Shown piece after piece: positions 22,336-34,119 of a stretch of 64,000 nt of DNA (position 1 is its first letter; every line of letters starts with the position of its first letter). The DNA comes from Leptobrachium leishanense (taxonomy: Eukaryota > Chordata > Amphibia > Anura > Megophryidae): positions 350,820,942 through 350,884,941 of the forward strand of contig CM019063.1 in assembly GCA_009667805.1 (NCBI GenBank), given 5' to 3'. Under the pieces are notes generated by a model that worked only from the letters and a program-made list of their open reading frames with translations, ran no database searches and had not been told where the DNA came from. The position numbers and the translations under genes were made by a program.

Positions 22336-25300
22336 ATGAAAATCTTTTCCCTAAACGTAAAGGGGCTAAACATACCGCATAAAAGACACTCATTATACGC
22401 GGACATCAAATCTTCCGACCCAGATGGGATTTGTCTACAAGAGACACACTTTAAAAGGGACGCTCATCCACGCCTCTATCTCCCTCAATACTCATTACAG
22501 CTCCATGCAACATCTCAGACGAAATCCAGGGGAGTTTTGATCCTAATCCTCCATAATCGCCTGGCCTAAAATTTAATTCACAGAGTAATTTATCCCAACG
22601 GCAGATTCATTATACTGGTATGCTCTCTTAACCATGTTGTATACACGATCGTCAATGTATACTGTCAAAATGAGTCTCAACATTCTTTTTTGACTCGGGT
22701 ATTAACCCGGACGCAAAAGCCCACGTCGGGCTGTCTTGTTGTTTGTGGAGACATTAACTTATCATTGGACTTACCCCCCCCCGTGCTCCTAAGAGACTGC
22801 AGTCACAACGCTCTAAATCTGCGGCGTTACTAAAGGAATTCCAGCTACTTGGAGATTGATGCACCCAGGAGAAGAGGGACACTTCTTTTATTCCGCTGCT
22901 CATGATGTACATACCAGGATAGACTATGTGTTCATCAAAGGTGACTCTTGGGCACAAGTTCAGGACTGCTCTATCGGGCCAATTACCTGGTCAGACCACG
23001 CACCAGCCTCGATTTGCTTGCTGGATAGATACGATCCCTGCAGCAGGGCTCCTTGGAGGCTCAATGACTCTCTGTTATCGTGCCCGGAAGTGAAGGAGGA
23101 GGTCCAACAGGCTATAATGGATTATTTCAGAGACAATACCTCCTTAGAAGTAACTGAGAGCACGTTGTGGCAGGCGCACAAAGCAGTGGTAAGGGGTATA
23201 CTGATTAAATGGGGATCTAGGTTAAAAAGACAGCACACGGAACATAGGATAGCCTTACTACAAAGTATCGTATTAGCAGATGAGACCCACAAACGGCTGC
23301 GTACTGCTAAAACTCTGACAGCAGTCTTGGAGCTAAGAAAAGAGCTGCTAGAATTAGATAAACTTGATTATACATGGGCGATGAGACGACTTAAGGCGAG
23401 ATGTTAAATATACAGCAACAGGGCTAGCAAAATTTTAGCAAACAAACTAAGGGCTAGAGCGCGTACCGCGCACATCGCGACAATCTGTGACAGACAGGGA
23501 CTACCCAGACACCAGTCTCAGCATATTGTGGACTGTTTCGCGACATACTACACCTCTCTTTACAACCTGACTAGTGACGGACAGACACATCAACCCTCCA
23601 CTCAATACATAATTAACTTTCTAGGAGACATAAACCTACCTCATCTCCCTGACGATCTAAACCGCTCTCTAACTAAACCTCTTTCATTATTCGAGCTTAC
23701 TTCAGCGATTAAAGGGCTACCCAACGGCAAAGCCCCGGGCCGAGATGTGTTTACTGCACATTACTATAAAACCTTCCCGGACCTATACCCTAAAATGCTA
23801 CTGTTTTTCCAATCAGTCTTCGACTCCGGTCAATCCCCTAGAGAATGGCTTTCGGCACACATAGTAACCCTTCCTAAAACGGTCCCGCCATTTACACAAT
23901 GCTCTCAATATCAGCCTATATCGCTACTTAATGTGGACACCAAACTTTACGCCAAAATTTTGGCAAATCGGTTGGCGGATGTCTTGCCTCTGTTGGTCTC
24001 AGACGACCAAGTTGGCTTCGTTAAAAATAGACAAGGGCCAGAAAACACCTTGAAAGTTTTGTCAATTATCGACCGAGTGGTAAGAGACTCTCAACCCACC
24101 TTATTATTATCCCTGGATGCGGAAAAAGGCCTTTGACCGGGTCAACTGGTCCTTCCTACATCACACATTAGTTCAATTTAACTTCCCAGGAGTCATTATC
24201 TCGGCAATTGAAGGATTATACACCATTCCCACGGCGAGGGTTCTGACTGCTGGATTTGCCTCGAGCCCCTTCTCTATAACGAATGGGACGAGACAGGGAT
24301 GCCCCTTATCACCCCTCTTATATGCTCTGGTCTTAGAGCCTTTGGCCCAAGCTATCCGACAATCCCCCAACATTAGTGGAGTAGACATTGGCCCAACTCA
24401 GAGTAAGGTGAGCCTATTTGCGGATGACATATTGTTGACTCTGACAGACCCGATAACATCTCTACCGGCACTACACGAGATATTAGAGGACTATGGTAGG
24501 GCATTGTTCCACAAGATAAACCTCGCAAAAACCCAAGCATTACCGTACGCAATACCGCAAGCAACGTTGAGACCATTAATGACTGACTACACATATGACT
24601 GGAGAACATCCTATATCACATATCTGGGAGTTAAAGTTGCATTTTCTAAAACTGATTTATAATAGTACAATTACAAGCCTCTAGTGGCAGTAGTGAGGGA
24701 TTCTTGCAATACGTGGCATAAGCACGAGGTGTCCTGGGTGGGACGCATGGCAGCAGTCAAGATGTCGCTCCTACCTAAGTTACTATATTTATTCCGGGCC
24801 CTCCCTATTGTGCTGCCCCGAAGTTATTTCCAACTGATACAGACTCTACTCACTAGATTTATATGGAGGGGTAAAAGACCGAGAGTTAAAGCGACTCTGT
24901 TACATCAGTCTATTGAGAGTGGGGGAATGGGTGTGCCTAATGTTTTTCTTTATTACAAATCGTCGATTCTGTCTGCGGTTCAGCTGTTGCTAGCAGGGTC
25001 GCAGGGTCCTCAATGGTCGCGGCATGTATCCACTCACTTCCTACCTTTTGCTCCAGAAACGATACTATGGGTGCCAAAACACATGCGTCCGCAGCTACCG
25101 TCTCTCCCTCCTCTAGCTGCCCTGTTGACCAAGGTGTGGGATAATAACACGCATACACTGACTCAGTACCACCCAGTGGCCTTAGCCTCACCTCTTCAGA
25201 TTTTCTGCCATTTAATTCCTGACTTTGACCCTCGGACATGGATAGCGAAATCGGTAACCGGCCTTTATCAGCTATTTAATCAGGAGGGGCTCTGCTCCTT

Positions 25301-26101
25301 CACCCAATTAGTGGATAAATATAATATACCACGAAGCCTTTGGCTCTCTTATGGCCAGATTAAATCCCGTATAAAGACCTGGGGACTTGGAGGGAAGTTC
25401 CAGACAAATGGCCTCTGATGACACAATATGAGACACGATGTTACTGATCGCTGGACAGGCGACAGATGATTACAGTCTGTTATGGGCTATTACTGTCTAA
25501 TACCGCCAACACACGATGGAGATTCCAACAACAATGGGAGACAGATTTGGGCAAAACATTTACAATTGACCAGTGGAGAGAGAATTTTAAATGGAATAGA
25601 GGCAAATTTAAGTGCGCCTCATTATGGGAGGCACGCAGGAAGCTACTGTATAGATGACACTTAACGCCAGATAGGGAATGTCACATTACCAGGGGTGCCT
25701 CCTCCACTTGTTGGCGATGTGGGGTCTCAAAGGGTACTTACATTCATACATGGTGGTCCTGCCCACTACTAACAGACTGGTGGCGAGACGTAGCCAAATT
25801 CTGTACCAAGGTCATTGGGATCGAGGTAGACCCTCTCCCAGAAACACTACTTTTACAATTTTTCCCGATCCCGTTTTCCCTTTTTCACAAGCAACTCTTA
25901 GCACATATATTATCGATTTCGGGAATACTATTGGCTGCTAGATGGAAATCCACGCTGCTGCCAACGATTTCAATGATCACAGAACGGCTACGGGAGTTCC
26001 GCCTTTTAGATAGCATGACGCGAAGGATAGCAGGGTCTGCAGTGCCCATTAAAATTTTTTGGTCCTTGTGGGATGCATACCTTGCCTCAACTTGCGTGTA
26101 G
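22336..26101 (+). pseudogene. L1 ORF2 (endonuclease and reverse transcriptase), multiply broken
   Basis: The ATG at 22336 begins MKIFSLNVKGLNIPHKR, the classical L1 endonuclease start, followed by ICLQETHFKRD and ILVCSLNHVVYTIVNVY. Stops and indels occur near 22569, 22790 and 22860. RT motifs include IKGLPNGKAPG, YQPISLLNVDTKLYAKILA, DQVGFVKNRQGPENT, then a frameshift, AFDRVNWSFL, GTRQGCPLSPLLYALVLEPL and the catalytic LFADDILL at about 24414-24437. Downstream are WLGRMAAVKM-like and C-terminal segments with a Cys-rich CWRCG block near 25715. Breaks near 24120, 24662, 25418 and 25657 exclude function. Confidence 0.9.
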
Positions 26102-26738
26102 AGTAGCGACATGGAGACAGCAAAATGAATACCTAGAGATGTCTTGACGATTGGAACACTAAGGCTTGCCTTATTCTTCTTTCGACTGTTTCCCTCCCCC
26201 TCATTCTTCTCCCTTTCTCTTTTTCCCCTATTTTCCTTTCCCTTTTTCTTATCTTGGTTCTTCCTTATTTTTTTTAAAAAAGTTCAAAGAGTATACTGGT
26301 TTCAAATGACTGTTGTGTTGCTATTAACGTGCTGGTTTTATGTTTATCGACTATCTGTACACTTGCTTTGAAAATTCAATAAACTTTTCAAAAAACGACT
26401 TTATGACTTCCTGCAGACACAGAATAATAAGGGTTATAATTAATATTTAATATGTGGGTAAGCTTCTTGATCCGAGGAGAAATCTGACTGCCATTCTGGG
26501 GGCAAGAAGGAATTTTTCCCCAGTTTGTTGCATATTGGGGAGAATTTCAGACTGGGTTTATTGCATTCTTTTGGATCAACAGCAGTAGGTGATGTGTGAG
26601 AGGCTGAACCCGATGTACGCATGTCTTTTTTCAGCCTATGTAACTATGTGTCGTCTACTCTGTGGGGGTACGATTACCTTCATTGGTTCATTGGAAAGGG
26701 GCACCTGGGGTACCAGGAATCGTACCAGAAAACACATA

Positions 26739-26914
26739 CAGGGTTATTCAGAGAGGTGAAAACCAGGAGAATTGCCAGGATAATGAACAATCTAGACAAA
26801 ATAGCCGATTTCGAATGTGAGATAAATGGGAGAATTTTTCTGGTTTGACTATTTTGACCTAGAATTTACTTATCCAGTCATTCTCCTGGTTTTCACCGCT
26901 CTCTGAATAACCCG
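26739..26914. mobile_element. MITE with CAGGGTTATTCAGAG ends (family M2), TA-flanked
   Basis: The ends are CAGGGTTATTCAGAGAGGTG and its complement (CTCTGAATAACCCG), flanked by TA at 26737-26738 and 26915-26916, as expected for Tc1/mariner-type MITEs. The internal sequence is itself nearly palindromic (CCAGGAGAATTG with ATTCTCCTGG). Related pieces lie at 46750-47470. Confidence 0.85.
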
Positions 26915-26916
26915 TA

Positions 26917-27225
26917 TATTGTTGTACTGTAACAAACATGCATGGGTCAGAATTATTTTGTGTTAACAATTTATACTAACACTGGCATTGGTTTACAAGG
27001 TTTCCATTTTCACTCCCCATCTCCCTTTTCATATGTTTTGTACATAAACAAATAAAAATGTTATAAAAATATTGAAAGTAACTAATCACATTCTATTGTG
27101 ACAATTTCTGCTAAATGACTGCGTTTTTGTGGAATTCACTTTTTTGGCAGAAAGTTGCATATAGTATTTAAATTTATTTAAAAATAATAAGCAGTTAACA
27201 CTGATAATGAGAATGATTTTGTTAC
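26917..27225. other. AT-rich presumed intron
   Basis: There are no recognisable element ends. This is the sequence immediately downstream, on the minus strand, of the TSP1 exon and is probably intronic. Confidence 0.4.
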
Positions 27226-27430
27226 CTCAGACCAGTCAAGAGCTACCCACTCTGGTGGACATATGTCTGTATTGCAGGGTACCAGCATGGGTGGACGAGG
27301 TTGTGGACAGGACTGATCATCCATGGACTTTTCTTCACCTAATGATACATGTCGGCGGCAGATCACACTTCGAGTACGCACTCCTGAATTACAGCTACGG
27401 CTGCACTCGGACCAGAGTCCTATTGTCCAC
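27226..27430 (-). CDS. Exon with thrombospondin type-1 repeat, ADAMTS/ADAMTSL-like host gene
   Basis: On the minus strand a pyrimidine-rich tract ending CCATATCAG precedes the exon, and GAG|GTAACA follows it, giving an acceptor and a donor. The 205-base open segment encodes WTIGLWSECSRSCNSGVRTR, then VICRR and the Cys pattern SCPQPRPP...PCNTDICPPEW, ending in VALDWSE. A W-x-x-W-type start, the CSRSC pair, the GVRTR arginine strand and CNTDIC with CPPEW are hallmarks of TSP1 repeats as arranged in the C-terminal ancillary domain of ADAMTS proteases, where one repeat leads directly into the next (W-x-x-x-x-W). These proteins are secreted extracellular-matrix enzymes or relatives. The exact paralogue cannot be named. 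Neighbouring exons are not in this window, implying introns of more than 27 kb downstream and 36 kb upstream. A TSP1 exon of papilin-like proteins is the main alternative. Confidence 0.82.
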
Positions 27431-27773
27431 CTGATATGGAGAATAGTAATAGTTTACTTTGCATGAACAATGTGATAAAGTTAGAGAAAAACATTGCGGA
27501 GATCTCATGAATGTTTTGGTTACTATTTAATCAGTTGAGTTCTTTCACTACCAAGCAATCTATAACTCAATTATATTTTAGATTTTGACTTGATATCTAG
27601 ACTTTCAGAAAAATATTTTCCTTCATCAACCAGAGACTAATGTCATGCAGAAAATGTAAAAACAAGCAGTGCACAAAAAGATATTAAAACAGATAACTCT
27701 GAGAGCAACAGTGTTCCAACAGTAGCAAGAAGGGCAGGTGGGGAAGAGCAGGAGCTGGGTCAAACTTCACCAA
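27431..27773. other. AT-rich presumed intron
   Basis: The upstream (minus-strand sense) flank of the exon. No element was recognised. It ends at the LTR of the gag-only element. Confidence 0.4.
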
Positions 27774-28465
27774 TATGACAGACCACCTGTCACACCGACT
27801 GTGTGCCTCTGTCAAGCTCTAGCTTTCTCCAAGCTGTACCCTGAAATCCAGCATCAGCAGCCCCAAACCTTCCCTAAAATCACCAGGCACAGCTAGTGTT
27901 TCAGAGTGCAAAGAAAGACTGACTCTTTATTTGAAACATACAGCTAAAAAAAGTTGAGGGACAACCTCCCCTTTCAAGAATACATTACAGATAACTCCAG
28001 CCACAGGACAATGGGAAGGTACATTCAAAACAATGGATTGTTTACACATGCAGTCTTATCTAAAACAGACTGCTAGGTCCTAGGAGGAAGGGAGGGGTTT
28101 AAGGAAAGCAGGGGAAACAAATTAATATTTTATTACAGCAACAGCAAGTGTACAGTATACAGACAGAAGACAGCTAAAACAGAAATGTGCAATATACAGA
28201 GAGCGGGTAGTAATAATAGAGAGACTACGCTATATAGAGAGAGGATAGATAATAGAGGGAATGTACACAGTGTACACAACAGGAAACAATAAATACATAA
28301 GGAATAATACAAAGACACAGTCAACATAAATACTGGAGTCTCTGGGCAATCCAGTTGACAAACCCCAGGTAGCACCTTGGCCAGGTAGCACCTTGGTCCA
28401 TAGTCAGCAGAAAGGAGGCTAGCCCCCAGGCTCCAACTGCCCCAGTGACAGCTGAGTTTGTCACA
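27774..28465 (-). repeat. 3' LTR of gag-only LTR element
   Basis: It is closely similar to 32855-33274. On the minus strand it begins TGTGACAAACTCAGC directly after the purine-rich GTTGGGAGGGGAGATA (28466-28481, the polypurine tract). It contains a TTTCAAATAAAGAGTC polyadenylation region and ends GGTGGTCTGTCATA at 27774. The LTR is about 690 bases. The plus-strand sequence at 28110-28330 is rich in tandem CAGAGAG/ATAGA motifs. Confidence 0.8.
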
Positions 28466-28499
28466 TATCTCCCCTCCCAACAGTAGACTAACCAGGTAC

Positions 28500-29620
28500 C
28501 AGATCACCAACTGGTCTGGACCTGTGTTAGTCTGGCAATAAGGACTCTGATAAACAGTGGGGTGTTGAGGGCTCCCCCTGTCCCTTGGCCTGCCAACGGG
28601 GAAATTAGACCACCTGTCTCCCCTACTGGAATCTTGCTCTGCGACTGGAGCAAGGATGGGATAGCTGTAAGGTTCCTTGTTTCCTCGGTGAGTGGGTGGC
28701 TCTCCTCTTGTTCTCCAATCTCTGGAATGGCATGGTAGGGGTAGAGGTTAGCAGCCCTCTGCTGCGGTGCCAGTTAGCTGGCCCAGGTGGGGATCCGCTC
28801 TCCCATGTAAATGTAGTCCTTGATCCCCACCACTACTAGCTGATGATCCAGGCCAGCGGTCCCGCGTTTCTCGGGCGTGTGGGAAGGAGCGCAGCGTCTC
28901 CCACAGTGGGCCAGGACAAGTCTGCTGTCTCTCCTCCACCCAGCCATGGGTGGGAGCGCTTCGATGGGGTTCAGGGTCTCCTGCAGAGCACTCCAGCAAT
29001 TTGCCTAGGTGGGCCTGCGACTCACTCATTGACGGTCGGCACTACTCTTGCTACCGAACCTCATTGTCCCCAATGTTTGTGTTGGTGGAGACTGCTGTCC
29101 CATCCACCATTACACTGAAAATATCCTTAGAAAAAGGCCACAGAACCCTGACACCTTGCTCCACTTCCACCTCCGTAGGAACTTCACTCAGTCTGCCGCT
29201 TTGTTCAGTTCAGTTGGCCCGCTGTGTTGCAGCTGTAAAAGCTTTGCCTCCTCAGTAGCAGTAGAGGCACAAAGCACGGTCTGTAGCTGGAGATGGGGGC
29301 CGACGGCCTCCTCTCCCTGGTGCACAGGGATGGCTACAGGCCCTGGATACAGGCTGGCAAAACTGGGTCTCGTCAGCTAATCCTCTGCGAATCCAAACTC
29401 TGCGGCGTCCATAGTGGCTGGAGCAAACTGTTGAGCATTCTTGAACAGGCTTTTTTTGTCCTGCTCCAGCTCCCATTCTTGGGTGACCAGCCAGTCCAAG
29501 TCACCGCTCAATCCAAGCTCCCTAGGGAGCTCCATCTCCCTGAGATCCCAAATATCTTCCCAGCTCCACTCTGCTGCACTGGCGAAATGGGGGTCTCCCT
29601 GGAGCGCAGCAAAACCGTTA
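28500..29620 (-). pseudogene. Gag-like protein of the non-autonomous LTR element, distal part
   Basis: The reading is discontinuous. An acidic, tryptophan-rich segment (WSWEDIWDLREMELPREL, WLVTQEWELEQDKKS) at about 29380-29600 is followed by Pro/Arg-rich segments (28748-29029) and a final stretch (YPILAPVAEQ) near 28650. No zinc knuckle or pol motif is seen. I infer a gag-type function only from its position between primer site and polypurine tract. Stops and frame changes interrupt it. Confidence 0.5.
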
Positions 29621-29628
29621 ACAGATTT

Positions 29629-30655
29629 ATTTAACCAATCCTTGTTAACGGGAGTCGTCCCAGGAGACTGGAAGTTAGCAAATGTTGTGCCCATTTACAA
29701 AAAGGGTAGTAGGGAGGAATCGGGGAACTATAGGCCAGTTAGTCTTACGTCAGTAGTGGGGAAATTAATGGAAACCATGTTAAAGGAAAGGATTGTTGAA
29801 CATCTAAAAACACATAGATTACAGGATCAGAAGCAACATGGGTTTACCTCAGGGAGATCATGCCAAACTAATGTTATTGATTTTTTTGATTGGGTAACAA
29901 AAATAATAGACACAGGTGGTGCAGTAGACATTGCTTATTTAGATTTCAGTAAGGCTTTTGATACTGTTCCGCATAGAAGGCTTATCAATAAATTGCAATC
30001 TTTGAGCTTGGATTCCAATATTGTTGAATGGATTAGGCAGTGGCTGAGTGACAGGCAACAGAGGGTTGTGGTAAATGGAGTTTATTCGGCGCAAGGTCTT
30101 GTTACCAGTGGCGTACCTCAGGGGTCAGTACTTGGACTCATTCTCTTTAATATTTTTATTAGTGATATTGCAGAAGGTATTAATGGAAAAGTATGTCTTT
30201 TTGCTGATGACACAAAGATTTGCAACAGGGTTGACGTTCCTGGAGGGATCAGCCAAATGACAAATGATTTAGGTAAACTAAAAAAATGGTCGGAGCTGTG
30301 GCAATTGAGTTTTAATGTGGATAAGTGCAAGATAATGCACCTGGGACGTAAAAACCCAAGGGCTGAATATAGAATATTTGATACAGTCCTAACCTCAACA
30401 TCTGAGGAAAGGGATTTAGGGGTTATTATTTCAGAGGATCTAAGGGTAAGTAGTCAATGTAATCGAGCAGCAGGAAATGCTAGCAGAATGCTTGGTTGGG
30501 TAGGGAGAGGTATTAGCAGTAGGAAAAGGGAAGTGCTCATGCCACTGTACAGAGCACTGGTGACACCTCACTTGGAGTACTGTGTGCAGTACTGGAGACC
30601 GTATCTCCAGAAGGATATAGACATCTTAGAAAGAATTTCAGAGAAGGGCTACTAA
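29629..30655 (+). pseudogene. CR1 reverse transcriptase, 5'-truncated but with a long open frame
   Basis: This open frame of about 340 codons encodes most of the RT domain. Motifs seen are GNYRPVSLTSVVGKLME, QHGFTSGRSCQTNVIDF, IAYLDFSKAFDTVPHRRL (first catalytic Asp), [20 protein letters not shown], and FADDTKICN (catalytic DD) near 30200. Then SFNVDKCKIMHLGRKNP and TPHLEYCVQYWRPYLQKDID follow. The endonuclease is missing because of 5' truncation, which is usual for LINE insertions. The frame shifts at 30650 and the C-terminal part lies beyond the Tc1 insertion. The frame's upstream extension (29441-29628) belongs to the host LTR element. Confidence 0.9.
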
Positions 30656-30765
30656 AATGGTGTACGGCTTGAAGGAGAAAAGTTACCAGGAAAGGCTTCG
30701 TCATTATCTTAACATGTACAGCTTGGAAAAAAGACGAGACAGAGGAGATATGATAGAAACATTTA

Positions 30766-32067
<1,302 letters not shown>

Positions 32068-32398
32068 TAAATACGTAAAGGGAATCCACAAGGTAGAGGA
32101 AGGGAGTATATTTAAAATGAAACAAAGTAGCAAAACAAGAGGACATAGTCTTAGATTAGAGGGGCAAAGGTTTAAAAGTAACATCAGGAAGCTTTATTTT
32201 ACTGAGAGGGTGGTGGATACATGGAACAGACTTCCAGTTGAAGTGGTAGAGGCCAAAACAGTAATTGAATTTAAGCAGGCATGGGATAGACATAAGGCTA
32301 TCCTAAACAAAAGATAAATCCAGGTAAAGTATCCATGTAATTGGGCAGACTAGATGGGCCGAAGGTTCTTATCTGCCGACATTTTTCTATGTTTCCAT

Positions 32399-32778
32399 GT
32401 TTCTCTGTTTCTAAATACCAACTCTGGGCTGCCAAAGTCATAGCTCTCCGTGGGATTGTTCCCCCCAGCATTGGACACATACAGGCTGTACACCAGTCCA
32501 TAGCTGTCATCCAATAACAGCTCCGTCCGGATCAGGTCATCCAGCTCTGACAGCCATTCTTCTTGGGGCTGCTCTCCCAGGAACTGCACCCATAAGTCCA
32601 ACTGTGCACAGAATCTTTCCTCATAAGTCGGGATAACATTGCCCAAGTAAATCTGCTCAACTTGTAGTACCTCCATCCAGAGCTTCCGCCGGACAGAGTT
32701 TCTCTCCTCCAGCCAGCACACCCTGGGCAGAATCAGGCTCCTTGAGCTGCTTGGGCACTTCCAACCCTCACTTCTCAT
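32399..32778 (-). pseudogene. Gag-like protein of the non-autonomous LTR element, N-terminal part
   Basis: The start was chosen at the ATG at 32778 (MRSEGWKCPSSSRSL), about 75 bases after the LTR end. The translation is rich in Trp, Glu and Leu (VCWLEERNSVRRKLWMEVLQ, LDLWVQFLGEQPQEEWLSEL), consistent with amphipathic helices of a structural protein. The frame runs to 32399, where CR1 copy 2 is inserted. No database family can be assigned from sequence alone. Confidence 0.55.
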
Positions 32779-32854
32779 GGTAGCCAGCTTTGGGTCCCGG
32801 TGGTGGTTTGGACTGCTCAATGGAGAAAGCAAATCCGCTAAGCAACCAGTCAAA

Positions 32855-33274
32855 TGTGACAGACCGCCTGGCACACTGACTGTGTGCCTCTGTCAAGCTT
32901 ATGCTCGCTAAAATCACCAGACACGACCAGTGTTTCAGAGTGCAAACCAAGACTGACTCTTTATTTGAAACATACAGCTAAAACAAGTTGAGGGATAACC
33001 TCCTTCAAGAACACGTTACAGATAACTCCACTAACAGGACAATGGGAAAGGACATTCAACACAAAGGATTGTTTACACATGCAATTTTATCTTAAACAGT
33101 CTGCTAGGTCATAGTAGAGAGGGGGGTGTTTGAGGGAAGCAGGGGAAACAAAGGAATATTTTCTTACAGCAACAGCAATTGTACACTATACAGACAGAGG
33201 ACAGCCAATACAGAAATGCACACTATACAGAGAGCGGGTAGTAACAAAAAGGTCTATGCTATACATAGAGGGCC
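32855..33274 (-). repeat. 5' LTR of gag-only element, truncated
   Basis: It matches 27774-28200 in the same orientation, including the inverted polyadenylation motif (CTTTATTTGAAACATACAGC on the plus strand). It is cut at 33274 by the LTR that follows. Confidence 0.8.
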
Positions 33275-34119
33275 TGTCACGGAGCTGACATCTGGCTCTC
33301 CTCAGAGAGCCACAAGGAACTGACTCTGTCCATACAGTATTTAAACGCAAAACCGAAAGAAAGGAAAAAAATGGTCTTTAAAATTGGAGCAATCTCCGTA
33401 TGTTATTACTCATGTGGTTTTATGAAGTGTGGTGTATTTAAAATGTATCCTCTATTGTGTGAGTGTAGATTCAGATGTAGAAAACTGTATGTATGTTATT
33501 TGCTCCAGTCTCCATTTTGTCCAGCTTACCATGGGTCCCAAGAACAATGGACCGCATGGCCCCAAGATGGAGGATACAGTAAGTCAGCTGATTTGAGGCT
33601 TTTCCAAGACCTCATCTGCCTAATCCCCTGGACAATGGGAGAGCCTGAAAGGGACCTGATAGGGACCAGGAGGCTGGGAAAGGAGCCAATCAGTGCTGGT
33701 TGTGTGGGCGGGCTAGTTGGTAATCTGTGTGTGTGAAGTTGTATAAATGACCCTGTTGAAACCCCTAAATAAATCAGTTCACTGTTTTAAGGCATACAGC
33801 TTGTCTGGTGTTTTATTTCAGGGCAAATCACAGTCACCACGGAAGACACTCAGCGGTCTTCCCGAAATGCTACCTACCCCAGAAGAGGAACATCAAATCG
33901 GCCCCGGGGCACCCGAAGCAGCGAATTCTCAAATCCACTGCCCCAGACGGCACCACTTCCATACAGCGGCCCCTAACAATGCCAAAGCCATTCCCAGCAC
34001 CCAGGACCAACGGATCAGGCTGCTCGGGATGCCGAGTGCCGAGTCACTCGGCAGTCGGGCTAATCCACAGCACGGGCATCTGGAGAGCAGGACAGCCGAC
34101 GGACAACCATCCCGTCACA
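33275..34119 (+). repeat. Gypsy B-family LTR in plus orientation (inverted relative to its element)
   Basis: 845 bases from TGTCACGGAGCTGAC to CCCGTCACA. A TATA-like GTATAAATG (33748) and CCTAAATAAATCAG (33765-33780) read on the plus strand. It is the inverted counterpart of the LTR pieces at 39818-40496 and 48310-48486. Its U5 end abuts the polypurine tract of the minus-strand element, which is the wrong way round. A 63-base internal block (33328-33390) is inverted relative to the other copy. Confidence 0.88.

Larger units (their letters stand above)
20731..26395 (+). mobile_element. L1 LINE copy 1, near full length but inactive
   Basis: It begins with GGGGGCATGTCCGGACGG, resembling the GGGGGCGTGGCC-type 5' end of the minus-strand L1. 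It contains ORF1, ORF2, a pyrimidine-rich 3' UTR (26165-26280) and ends TTCAATAAACTTTTCAAAAA. CR1 3' UTR sequence lies on both sides. A diverged ~10-base duplication (CAACTGGATG at 20721, CGACTTTATG at 26396) probably marks the target site. Both ORFs are broken. Confidence 0.9.
11190..26652 (+). mobile_element. CR1-type LINE copy 1, split by three insertions
   Basis: CR1 sequence occupies 11190-11870, 18090-20167, 20593-20730 and 26406-26652. Between these lie a piggyBac element, a Harbinger-type MITE and an L1. The endonuclease, reverse transcriptase, C-terminal segment (LWNSLPVEVV) and a 3' UTR ending in TAACTATG-type repeats are all present in order. The 3' UTR motif CAAGAAGGAATTTTTCCCC recurs in the fragment at 44534-44878. 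The reading frame continues smoothly across the piggyBac insertion, showing the LINE was there first. The 5' limit is approximate. Confidence 0.85.

Noticed and set aside
28133..28510. Minus-strand 125-codon frame as a membrane protein gene
   Set aside because: It lies entirely in the LTR of the gag-only element; the hydrophobic look comes from TCTCT/TATAG-rich composition.
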